In this document: piece after piece, positions 49,401 to 59,900 of the stretch
How positions within the stretch are numbered: position 1 is the first letter of the stretch
How the letters are laid out: the number at the start of each line of letters is the position of its first letter
From: Diplosphaera chodatii
Taxonomy: Eukaryota > Chlorophyta > Trebouxiophyceae > Prasiolales > Stichococcaceae
Reading direction: 5' to 3'
Length of the DNA stretch: 64,000 nucleotides
Assembly (NCBI GenBank): GCA_032358165.1
Contig: JAALGY010000017.1
Span: 124,001-188,000, forward strand
Program-made: the position numbers and the translations under genes
Notes under the pieces: model-generated
Database searches by the model: none
Seen by the model: only the letters and a program-made list of their open reading frames with translations
What the model was told of the DNA's origin: nothing

Positions 49401-50663
49401 CAACACGTGCGTTGTGCGGCCAGACGCCATTCAGGCGGTGGGCCAGCTGACACGGCTGCGGGAGCTGCAGCTGACATATGCAAACATGTGCGGCGACTCG
49501 CGGCTGGCGCAGTTATCGGCGCTGGGCCGTCTGACCAGCCTGGACGTCAGCCCCTTCAATTGTGGGTGGTCGCTCTCTTAACTGCTGCGCTGACCGAGTT
49601 CATGACGTATCACAAGCTCCAGCTACGAAGCCACAGGCATCAGCTGTGCGCACCCTGCCTGGGCTCCCTGCAAAGGGTGTCGCAATCATGCCTATCTGGA
49701 GAGCATGATGTAAGGAGGTTTGTAGCGCATATTTCGCATAGCAGACTGCTGCCGCTGCTGTTGCAGCTCGGGCGGCGCAGAGTGCGACCAGCGGATGGCT
49801 AGCTGCGCTGGCGGCAGCCCAGATGCCGCTGCGGGAGCTGCGTCTGCGCCTTGGTGCGGTGCTGCCCGGTGAGCGCTTAGTGCTCGGGCCCCACTGTTTG
49901 GATGCGCCACTGTCCACCGTGTTGGCTGCGGTGCTGCTTTGAAGCACTTGTGCAATCATGCTGCAGTGTGGCACCATGCTGCAATGCGCACACTGCAGAC
50001 CCGACTGAGTACTGGAGTGGATGTGAGACACAAATCGAGCACACAAACATGCTGCTGATCGCAGGCCATGGTGCCGAGGCCGCCATCGGCCAGCTGACGT
50101 GCCTCACATACCTGGACATGTCGATCGATCGGGCCCGTGGCTGCCCGCGCACCAGGCAGCGGTATCAACAAGCACATGGTCGCAAGCCCACTGCCAGCCT
50201 CAGCCGCGGCCCGCCGCTGCAGCTGCAGCTGCTGGGCTGCGGGGCTGCAACGACCACGGCTGGTGGTAGCTCAGCTGCGGCCCGCAACACGGGCCTGCAG
50301 GAGCTGTGGCTCGAGTGCATCGGAGGGCTGTCGGATGCAGAGCTGGCGGCGGCAGCGGCAGCACTGCCGGACCTGAGGCGGCTGGAAGTGAGCGGCGAGA
50401 CCCTGCTGCCCTCTGACCGGGTGCTGGGTCTGCAAGGATACGGGTTGGCAGCGTTTGGCGCCTGTCGGCGGCTGCGGGAGGTGGTGTTGCGGCACTGCCC
50501 CGACCTGGATGGGCGGCAGCTGGCGATGCACCTGCCAGGGATCGGCAGCCTGCGCAGCCTGTACCTCCAACAGTGCTGCAGGGTGGAGGTCGAAGCCCTG
50601 GGGGAGCTGCAGCTGGAATACCAGGCCAGGCACGGACGCATGCTGGAGGGTCATGTGAAATGA
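46401..50663 (+). CDS. F-box/LRR protein, array copy J (divergent)
   Basis: Complete open copy of 715 residues: exons 46401-46617, 46767-46866, 47109-47296, 47402-47535, 47753-47863, 48045-48193, 48592-48741, 49065-49218, 49318-49561, 49767-49868 and 50065-50663, summing to 716 codons. The ATG that starts other copies is ACG here, so the first usable start is the internal Met eight codons later (MTITSLPTDVVGCIV). Intron 4 begins with GCAAGT at the exact conserved position: a GC-AG intron. Exon 9 is 33 bases longer than standard, with NQSNTCVVRPDA inserted. The C-terminal subtype differs from D and F: LSDAELAAAAAALPDL, then VLRHCPDLDGRQLAMHL, ending MLEGHVK. Introns 6 and 7 are long, and intron 7 holds an AT-rich patch. 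It is the most diverged copy that is still intact. Confidence 0.82.
48905..48980. other. AT-rich patch inside intron 7 of copy J
   Basis: About 75 bases dominated by A and T (for example CAACAAAATAATAAGCGG and GAAAATATTTTGCTGATATT), in strong contrast to the GC-rich surroundings. It could be a recent small insertion, an intronic regulatory stretch or chance. Nothing decides between these. Confidence 0.5.
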
Positions 50664-51333
50664 TGTCGCACGCAGCGATAGCAGCACTAGTCGTAAGCGT
50701 GCAACGGTGCAAGCAGTTGTGGACACTGCTGCAGCTGCAGCACGGTAGGCGCAACTGCATCATGGCAGAGGTTGCCACCAGCCGGGGGCTGACATACCTC
50801 CAATTTCGACTGGTCTCCAGTCAGAGTTTGCTAGGCATGCACAGACATGGCTTGAGTTGGCCGGGCTGCCAATCATGGCGCTATACCCAGTGTATTTGAT
50901 CGTTCGTATGGAGTGGCATCGAGAATCTCAAGCTCGGCGCTGCAACGTCAAACATGGTGCAAGTCTCAGGTGGCGGAACAACACTGCTGCATATGCTGCT
51001 GATGTTCACACGCACGCAGACTACTCACTTGGTATGTTGACGTCTGCTGTGTAGGCATGTACACAGATGACCATCGTTCAGCACATCCCTGTAGAAGGTC
51101 CTGTCCATCCTGCAAGCTGAGGGCCCACTAAGATGTTGACACCTAAACGTACCAGACATGACGAAAGCCAGGTCAGCATGCATGCAGGGATGTTGATGAT
51201 CAGTGCGCACTCGGACGTTCGAGTGGGATCCAGAAGACACTGCTCATACGCTGAAGATGACCGTAACATGCATGTGCACTGCGTAGCCGAGGCGCAGGCA
51301 GCTGGACTGCAGTCCACTTGCGGCCGCGCCATC
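50664..51333 (+). promoter_or_regulatory. Upstream region of copy K with conserved module
   Basis: Non-coding. At 51108-51187 are CCTGCAAGCTGAGGGCCC, CGTACCAGACATGACG, AAGCCAGGTCAGCATGC and ATGCAGGGATG, one of the best preserved forms of the module, about 150-225 bases before the start codon. Confidence 0.5.
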
Positions 51334-54300
51334 ATGGCACAGCAGGCAGCACGCAGTATGATCGAGAACATGCCCACGGATGTGCTCAGCTGCATCGTAC
51401 AACATGTACAAAACGATGGCTGGGAGCGTGTTCAAAGGCTGGACGACGTCGCAGCTCTGCGCAGCGTGTGCCGCTCGCTGCGCGATGCTGTGGATGCCAA
51501 TGTGACTCACGCCATCTTTCATGCGAATGCGGGCGCGGCAGAGCTGCGCAGCATCACACGCCGCTGCACGGGTGGGACAGCCTGCGTGAGGTCTCCTGCA
51601 CGCCATTCCAGAACTCAGTTGTGCGCCCCTTCCAGCAAAGGAAAACCCATTTGCACTTGCTCGTGTTGGAAAGCTGCAGCTCGTCAATCAGCCGAGCTGA
51701 CCGCTGGCGAACATTCATGCAGGTCTCACGTCCGTCAAGCTGCAGGAGATCCACTGGATGACTTTGGTACAACGGCAGAGGCGCTGGAGACTCTGCAACA
51801 CCTGAGCGCCCTCGACATGCCGTGAGCAACACGCCGCGCATGCAACTCGTGCTATGCTGCATGCCTGCTCGCTTGGCTGGACGTTCAATGAGTGCAAAAC
51901 TCATCAGTGGACAAGCGTTGCTGAGGCGTCTGCACGGGTTGGCACAGCAGTATCGATGTGCACCCAAATTGTACGCATGTCTTGATGTCGAGGGCCCTGC
52001 TCTGTTGAGTGATACTCTGATCTCCAGGCTCGGTGCCTGAGCACGGCGTTTCACGACTTGGTGATCCTTAATTCATGTTGTGGGCTGATGCTGCAGGGTG
52101 TTGGAGGACATGCTGCTGGGGGGCTACACGCGGCTCAGCGACCTGACGCTGCTGACGCTGCGGGGAGCAGACGTGCGCCACCTCGACACGCTGGCCGCCG
52201 TGCTGCCGCAGCTGACGGCGCTGCGGTCACTGACGCTCGCTGACGACAGGCCCCCAGGGCTGTCGGCTGAGGGTGAGCAGCAGAGCGCCACATGGACTCC
52301 CAGCACCTGTTACAGCAGTTGCTGGCAGCTGCGCTGGCATAGCCACAGAGCTAACATTTCCGCTTCCTCCCTGACGTTGCAGATGTGGCGGACTTCACGA
52401 GCCTGTCGCAGTTGACGCACCTGGACCTGGGGCTTGCTAACGGCGTGGCGGCGCTGGCACCGCAGCTGCCACACCTGCGGTCGCTGGCGCTGCATGCCTC
52501 CTATTTGGCAACCCTCGTCACGCCGGTGCGTGCCGTCCTTCCACCTGCAGGGGCCTTTCGAGCAACCCCCTCGCAAGCTGATTTGCTCCAGCAAGAGAAC
52601 ACTGTGCTATGGCGCCTGCTGCTGTGCTGGCAAGCTCGTGTGAACATGGCAGTTCACAATCTACTGCCAATATGTAGAGGCACTACAGTGTGCTGAGCAG
52701 AAGCGTGTCGACTTGAAGCATCCAGGGTGGCCATGCCAGATTCTACGTCGTTTATGTGTTCGACTGCTGCCGATGTTATTGTGTGTTGTGCAGCACGTGA
52801 TGATGGAGCTTTCGTCACTGACATGGCTAACAGATCTGGCGGTGAACATTGGCAGCGGTCCCGAGGCTTTGTGGGTGCGAGGCGTCAGAGTCGTGGTAAG
52901 TGCACCAGGTTCATGGGCATCAACACGTGCCTTGGCCTACAACCTGCTGCAAGTAGAGGGAATCCTGAAGAGATAAGCCCATAGTGCCTGGTTCTGTGAA
53001 GGCTGCCATGTGTAGCTCCGTGCCCCCAGCTATAAGCTTCACAACAGCAATGCCGGTACACAATCGCAGGGTTTTGCAAATACTTCCATAGGCTGCTCTG
53101 TGTGCTGACCACCTGCTAGCTGGCTCGAACTGCCTTGAAGTAGTGCTTCCGTCAGTGCTGTGGCGCCCTGAGGCGGGTGCTGCACTGCGGAAAGACGGGG
53201 TGCCGTTGTGTTGCGCAGGTGTCACTCCACGGCGTGTCCGATGGGCCGGGCGACGAGGCCGGCAGCCCCCTGCCGCCGCAGCCGGCCCACCTGCCGCTGC
53301 AGGGCGCCCGCTGCCGGGCGGCGCTGCAGCTGGCCTCCTGCCTGCTGCTCATGGATCGCTGGTGGGCGGCACTGCGTCCTGGTCCTGCTGCAACACATCC
53401 TCGCACGACGCCTCATTGAGGGCTGCTTCACCAATGATGACATCGCCTGATGACACCGCAGCTGGTGGACCATGTGTGGCAGCGGCGCTTGCATCATTTT
53501 AAAACCCCTGCAATTGCGGACATGTTCTAACTCCGAGGGGGTCCCAAATTTCGCAGGCGGGATCCGGACCTCCTTCCGGCGGGGGTGCTGCCGAGCGCCG
53601 CCCTGCGGGAGCTGCGGCTGCAGTCGCTCGGCCTGTCAGAGGACGGCGTGGCGTGCTGGCACAAATCTCGCGGCGCCTGCATGTGCTGCACCTGGTGCGG
53701 TGAGTTGCACTTCAACTATCCGCATGCAGACAATGTTGGCACTCTGCGGTGGCATCTGCAGCCGTCATGCCATGTGCTGCACATGGGCAGGCCACCTGAT
53801 GTGTCATGGCCACCTGATCTTTGCTACTGGCTAAAGCTAAAGCCAGCTGGTCACATCGCCTGCAGTTGTGACACCATCATGATGGTGCTCACATATGGTG
53901 TGGAGCCACCAGATGTCGCCCGACTGTCTCGGGCAGGCACCGCCCAGGATGTGGACGATGCATGCACAAACTGAAGGAGGCGGTGAGTCAGATGCATGCT
54001 GGGCATGCAGATGTTACGGCGCTCTGCCGCAGCTCCTGACCGCAGCCGCCGGTGTGGAGGAAGTGTCGCTGCAGGGGTGCCATGGTGAATGCTTCCACAA
54101 GAGCCCCGGCGGCGAGCTGCTGGCGGCGCTGAGGCCCGTTACCGGGACTCTCAGGGCGCTGGACCTCAGCGTCTTCAACATGGCGAACGATGTGCGGACC
54201 AAACATGTGTCCCTCATTGGCTGGTTATTCGTGCTGAATGTGAACATATCGAGGTATGGCATCGCTGGCATGCAGCTCACAGCAACTGCCATCGTGTCAA

Positions 54301-55613
54301 ACCCTAAAATCTGACTTCCTTCTTCCGAAAGCGTGCTCTCTCCCTCTGCAGCTGACACAGATGGACGCAAAACACCTGGCGGCGCTGTCTGGGCTGACAC
54401 GCCTGGAGTACGGCATCAGAGACAAGAATATCAATCCTGTTGGGGACATGAGTAAGCTGAAACGGCTACGAAGCCTGCAGCTGACCTCTCTATTCAACCT
54501 GACCCATGCGCAGCTGGAGCGGCTGTCGACGCTGCGCCAGTTGACCAGCCTGAAGGTCGCAGGTGTTGGAACGTTGCTTTTTGTTAAGCTACTGCCAGCC
54601 TGTGTGGCGTGCGTGTTGTTTGCAGCGTTGCAGGGCCTCCGTGCCTGACGCAGCTGCCGTCTCTGCAGGTAAGCGTGGGAGTGCGACCGGCAGCTGGCTG
54701 GCTGCGCTGGCGGCGGCGCGGGTGCCGCTGCAGCGGCTTGCGCTGGGCAACGGCGCCGTAGTCTCTGGTGAGCTGCAGCCTGGCACCCCTGTCGGCTGAA
54801 ACACTGTCACTACAGGGGCTGCACTGCCCTAAACATGCAGCAGAAACACACCATTGCAGTGCTGGGTGCACTCAGCGGTATTCATAGCATTTGAGGGTCG
54901 CCACTTCGCTGGCCATCACTGGTGTGGCTGGACCTGCCTCCAGACTGTATCTGGAATCGGTACCAAGGGCATTCAGGAGGCTGCTCAGAGTCAGACTTGT
55001 GCTGGCTGTTCAGGTCTGCCTGGTGCCCGCTGCAGGGTGTGGCGCCGAGGCCGCGATCGGCCGCTTGACGCGCCTCACCAGCCTGCACCTCTCGTTCGAC
55101 CGGTACAGCACAGCGCAGGCCACGGTATACAGCTGGCAGCGACCGCCACGACCGCCGCCACCGAGCCGCAAGGAAAGATGCGCCCCCCTGGAGCCGTTGC
55201 AGCTGCAGCTGCTGGGCGGCAGCGGCAGCTCCGCCGCCGAGCGGAACACGGGCCTGCAGGAGCTGTCGCTGCATTGCATCGGGCGGCTGGCTGACGAGGA
55301 GCTGGCGGCGGCGGCCGCGGCGCTGCTGGACCTGAGGCAGCTGGCTGTAGCTGGCGGCGACAACCCCTAGGATGTGATGTTTGGCGCCCGTGGCACCGGG
55401 CTGGCGGCCTTCGGCGCCTGCCGGAAATTGTGGAAGGTGTCTGTGCGGCGCGCCTTCGATGTGCGTGGGGTGGAGGTGGCGCGGCACCTGCCAAAGGCCG
55501 CAAGCCTGTCCAGTGTTCAGGTTGCAGGGTGCCGCCTGGTCAGCCAGCGTGCGATGCGGAACCTGCAGTCAGCATTCCGGGCCGCGCACGGCCGCACCTT
55601 GGCGGTGGAGTAG
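51334..55613 (+). pseudogene. F-box/LRR copy K with two frameshifts and a nonsense codon
   Basis: Exon equivalents: 51334-51571, 51723-51821, 52097-52272, 52383-52525, 52794-52895, 53219-53361, 53557-53699, 54011-54191, 54352-54562, 54669-54767 and 55036-55613. Exon 2 is 99 bases (standard 100): one base is missing after EIHW near 51757, and the shifted frame stops within the exon. Exon 7 is 143 bases (standard 144): a base is missing near 53654, before LAQISRRLHVLHLVR. Exon 11 has TAG at 55368-55370 where other copies read a Gly codon before DVMFG; the frame then stays open to 55613. The F-box (MPTDVLSCIVQHV, ALRSVCRSLRDAVD) and splice sites are intact. Three independent lesions make loss of function likely. 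It lies just left of the inserted element. Confidence 0.75.
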
Positions 55614-56067
55614 CTGCGGCATGCATGATGCCGACGGCAAGGAGAATATAGGCCGTCAGCACGCAGCTGCACAAGGAGCTGCTGCAGCAGCATCCGCCAT
55701 TCTTATTTTGATGTTTGATCGACACTCAGCCATGGTACTAATCTGGCTAAGTTGATGCGCTGAGCAGAGTGCATGACGCAGCGGCTGATGGTTGTCCACA
55801 TAATGATGCAGTCGAGCCATTTTGCAGCATGAGGTACTTTCAGTTGGTGCCGTGTAGAGCAGGGCGGTGCAGCAGTGACCCTGATGTCGGTCTGCCATAC
55901 TCGGCGCAGCACCATGCGGTAGACTGCTGGTGGCCTGTCAACAGCAGAGCAATCAGTTGTCGGCTAGTAGTGTGTCAAATGGCCAACCTATGATGCGGTA
56001 CAGCAACGGTGCCAGGAACGACCGCCGTGACTCAGCGGTCACACTTTTACAGTGACGTCTGCACACA
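55614..56067. other. Non-coding spacer left of the inserted element
   Basis: The 3' flank of copy K. No exon, module or clear repeat is seen. It may also contain part of the original upstream region of copy L, now separated from L by the insertion at 56068. Confidence 0.35.
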
Positions 56068-56100
56068 CCCTACCAGAAACTGGGGGGTTTCCCCAGCGGG
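56068..56100 (+). repeat. Left terminal inverted repeat
   Basis: Starts CCCTACCAGAAACTGGG and continues GGTTTCCCCAG after one mismatch relative to the right copy. It is preceded by CACACA. Confidence 0.75.
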
Positions 56101-56330
56101 TGCAACTGGGGGCAACCATGGGGACACTGCTGGATCAGGTGGCTGCCAGTGGGTAGGGGGAGGATTGGGGGAAACTCGGGGCCATTTCATCAGTTTCCCC
56201 ATGCTGTGAGGCTGTTGCCACCAGGTTGCCCCCTGGTTTCACATACTAGACCGAGCACTCAAGGTACACAGTTGCCCCCAGGTTGCCCGCAAGTGCAGCA
56301 GTGGTCCAGAGGTTTCCCCACACACTCAGA

Positions 56331-59269
56331 TGTCCAAAGCTTGCTCCAGCACTTTCCCTGAGGACCCTGCCAGTGTTCTAGCGGGTTTGCGTCTGTCAGT
56401 GCAGACACAGCCTGCTAGTTGCCTCTCCAGCCCATCACTCCCGCAGTTGCCGCTGCTGCCGCCAGATGCACTGCTGCCCCTTCACGCGCATTTGATCCGG
56501 TCTTCGCCGTTCTGAAGGTTGGCATGGTGCCCTCGTCTGTACCATTCATGTCTGCCATTCCGGGATTGGCTGTCACAGCTCAGCCATTTGGGGGCTGGCG
56601 ATGTTGGCGCCAGCGCCAGGTGGGGCGCCGCTGCCAGCTGATGCAATGGCGGCAATGTCCATGCCCGGTGCCCCAGACGGAGGGTCAGCACTACTGGCAG
56701 CAGGGAGGGCAGGGAAGCAGGAGGCGAAGCCCCACATCTGTTGAGGACCAGCAGCCGCGGCAGATATCATGTTGCCGTGCACGTCGATGGTGATGAAGCA
56801 GGCGGCATTGGCATTCTTCATGAACATGACCTTGAGATCCAAGCAGCAGCACCGCCTCCGCAACCAGCGGGGCTTTCAGATACACCATCGGCTGCTGCTG
56901 CAGCTGCAGCGATGCGTGGTTGCCAGCCTTGTGCTGCTGGTCTTTGCTGCTGCATCCACCGCTGCCCATGGCAGCACTGCCTTGCAACTGTGGCATCATC
57001 TCGTCCTTGCCTGTACACTTGAAGTCGGCCTGTATGCACCAGCCGCTGTTGCTGCCATGGTATTGCAGGAGGTCGTGCGCGCATGGCCTCCACATCGCCT
57101 GCAGTCCCTGGGGTAGGAAGGAGCAAATGCCTCACCACTCTGCTCTATAAGCAGCCTGCATGCAACATGCTGAGTGACAAGGCCAGCCGCAGGCATGGTC
57201 GAGGCTGAGCAACATGCATGTAGCATGCACCCAGGCACGAGACTTCCATCTCAAGTATGCCCTGAATATCTAGCGACGCTGGCTTCGTTCGCCTGGTGTG
57301 CAGCATCAGGCGCAACATCAGGTGCTGTGTCAGGCGCTGCCGCAGCAGCTGCAGGCTGATGTGGAGCGGTGCCGCTCCGAGTGTCGGGCGGTTCTAGCTC
57401 TGCGGTCTCGAGTGCGGCAGGCTTCTGATACTCTCTTGACACGTCACAACTTGTGCCAGGGCCTACTTGATCTTCCATAACTTCAGGCTCCGGCGACAAC
57501 AACGGGCTACATCACTGCAGCATTGCAAACGTGAGACTGAACCGGCATGCCCTGTGTGCTGCGCCTAATATCAATCGCAGTCGCCCTACAATGACTAGCA
57601 GGGCACTGGGAGGGTCCGATGGTGCATGCAGGCGGTTGCCTGTTCGGATTCTGCCACAGCCGCATTGCCTCTGGCCTCATGACACGCCCACTCCACCTTG
57701 TTGTCTTGTCGGCTGCCTTGCCTGGATTAGCACCGCTTTCTCATCAAATCTTGACTGATCTGGACCTTCAGCTGGTCAGACACAGCCATTGCCCAGCACT
57801 CCGCCATGATAGATATTACGAGCAGAGCACAGATCCTGATACGCGGGCACGAGCAGCGACAGCATGCCCGATGCGCCATGCAGTTGCTGAGTGTCCACAC
57901 CGCAGCCTCCCGTCACAATGGCGTTGCGGCACTCCCACCACTGCAGCTATACAGAAGCTCAAGCAGGAGGCTGCAGAATCTTGTCCAAATGGCAGCTGCT
58001 GCCGGTGCAGCTGCTGCAATGGTGGAGCTGCCAGCAGCACTTGCAACCACTATTACAGCATTCTACAGCAGGTGATTCTGTGGTCCCAGAGACTGCTGCC
58101 GGTCGAATTTGTTGCCGAAGCTGGGTCTGACAATGCGTTTGCTGTTTGGGACAAGCTGAACGCGCTTGATGACACATCATGCAGGCAGACGCCATGATGT
58201 TGGAGGGCTGTGCATACTTGGTGCGGACAACACCGAGTTGCGTGCTGATGCTGTCGAACCAGGCAATGGTTACACCTATGCCGCGGTCCTGCCAGCTGCA
58301 ATTGATGCTACACCTGCCGCACACGCTCAGCTAGATGTTAACAGCCATTTTCGACGCCGCAGAACCCCTGAACCGGCAGACAGTCGGACAAGTGGAAGGC
58401 GCCCTCACAGGCCACATTTAGGTCCGTGGTAGAGTTAGCCCCTCCTGGAGCTGCTGGCGGCCCTGCGCGCTTGATCCGGCATGTGCAGCAGCCCGCACTG
58501 CAAGCGCTGACAAGGTGCCTGCACCATCGCAGTTGCGCTTGCAAACCGTAAGCATATGTGCTGTAGTGCACCTTGTCAGGTGCTGCCAACTTGTACATTG
58601 CCATCGGAGAGGCTGTGCAGGTCTGGTACATGCCTGCTGTATGGACCCTGCGTCTGTCATGCAGTCAGTCATCTTGGGCGCCACCAGCGCATTGTGTGCA
58701 GTGCAGAACCTGCCATACGCAGCCGCACGGGCTCAGCTGCTGCCGCTGTCAGCAGCGCATGTGTGCTGGACCGCTCACATTGCTTGCCTCTCGTATCTAC
58801 ATCGGCAGCATGAAGCTGCGCTGAGCCGCAGCAGATGCCAGCAAGCTCACGCAACCAGGTGGCAGCTTACCCCCGTTCCTGCTGTCCCGCTTACCGCTAG
58901 TGACAGCGAGCAGCTGCAGTGCGGTTTCAATCATCTGCACATGGTCAATGTGGACTGCCTGGATGGCGCTGGCAAGCAGCCAGTGCCGCTCGTTGCTAAG
59001 CAGCTGATTCAGGCACACGGGGCGTCACCTGTCATGGGGCGCTGCCGCAGTTGCTGGCAGAGACTTTGCTGTGACGTGGGGGCGCACGTTGCGATGTGGG
59101 TGGCAGAGTGCTGCTGGCAGTTTGATGGCGTAGAGGTGCACATTGGCATGACTTGGCGCCAGCAGCAACTTCATCTGAACATCTGATCGGACTGGCAGGA
59201 ACTGCTGACCTGTACTGTGCAGCGCCACCTGTGGAGTCTGCCAGCATCTGTATTTTGACAGTGCTGCGG
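56331..59269. other. Interior of the element, coding capacity unresolved
   Basis: Several moderate open frames exist but none shows a recognisable domain. On the plus strand, 58515-59186 is open for 223 codons (Cys-, His- and Trp-rich, containing DGVEVHIGMTW), and 57298-57480 has a coiled-coil-like LQADVERCRSECRAVLALR. On the minus strand, 56573-56863 contains NANAACFITIDVHGNM, and 58797-59018 contains ERHWLLASAIQAVHIDHV. Composition alone does not decide the strand. A spliced transposon protein is possible but was not reconstructed. Confidence 0.3.
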
Positions 59270-59574
59270 CTAGACAGCCCTGCCCTGCAAACAGAGCTGC
59301 CACCAAGTTGCCCCATACCCCACAGCTGGCTCCTGTGGCGTGTGCCCCCAGGTTGCCACCAAGTTGCCCACCACCAAAGCTGTTCCCCAGGGTTTCCCCC
59401 GCCGCCACCGCACCCAATCTGTGCTGAGCCCAGTCTGCCCCCAGGTTCCCCCACAATTTACCTGCAGGGGACACTCCGGGTGCAAAGTTGGCCCTGAGTG
59501 TCCCCCAACTTGCCCTCAGCCCACCAGCCAGCATGCAGTGGCCCCCGGTCCTCCACCGAGTGTCCCCTGCTTTG

Positions 59575-59607
59575 CCCCCTGGGGAAACCTCCCAGTTTCT
59601 GGTAGGG
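59575..59607 (-). repeat. Right terminal inverted repeat
   Basis: The reverse complement reads CCCTACCAGAAACTGGG, then GGTTTCCCCAG after one mismatch, pairing with 56068-56100. It is followed by ACAGGG. Confidence 0.75.
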
Positions 59608-59900
59608 ACAGGGCCTGAGGGTATACATACATGCACGGCAACACCGGCATCATAGGCGTTGTTCCCAGACGTAGACGCGGACGTGATTGTCATACCCTCA
59701 TCTCATCCACCTCATGTATTTCACTCACCCTCACGTGATGTGAGCCGTTCAAGCTGTTTATCCATTGGCTTGGCACGTCCAAAAACGCACAACTCTAAGT
59801 GGAACTTTCATCTGCGAGCACCGACCACAAGCTGTCCACCACCACACCTGCAGCGTAGCAGCTGCATGCCTCTGCCGGCTGAAGGCAGCGCTGTGCCACC
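59608..59900 (+). promoter_or_regulatory. Short 5' flank of copy L right of the element
   Basis: These 293 bases between the element and the copy L start codon contain no exon and no copy of the array's upstream module. Either copy L never had the module or the insertion moved it away. Nothing else is recognised. Confidence 0.3.

Larger units (their letters stand above)
56068..59607. mobile_element. Putative DNA transposon with 33-bp terminal inverted repeats
   Basis: The two ends are inverted copies: 56068-56100 and the reverse complement of 59575-59607 match at 31 of 33 positions, beginning CCCTACCAGAAACTGGG. Both subterminal regions (56068-56330 and 59270-59607) are packed with short G/C-run words such as GTTGCCCCC, GGGGAAACT and GGGGACACT, in opposite orientation at the two ends. 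ACA follows the right end and also precedes the left end, so a 3-bp target duplication is possible. The element interrupts the regular 5.0-kb spacing of the array exactly once, between K and L. The superfamily is not identified and no transposase is recognised, so it may be non-autonomous or highly diverged. Confidence 0.7.
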
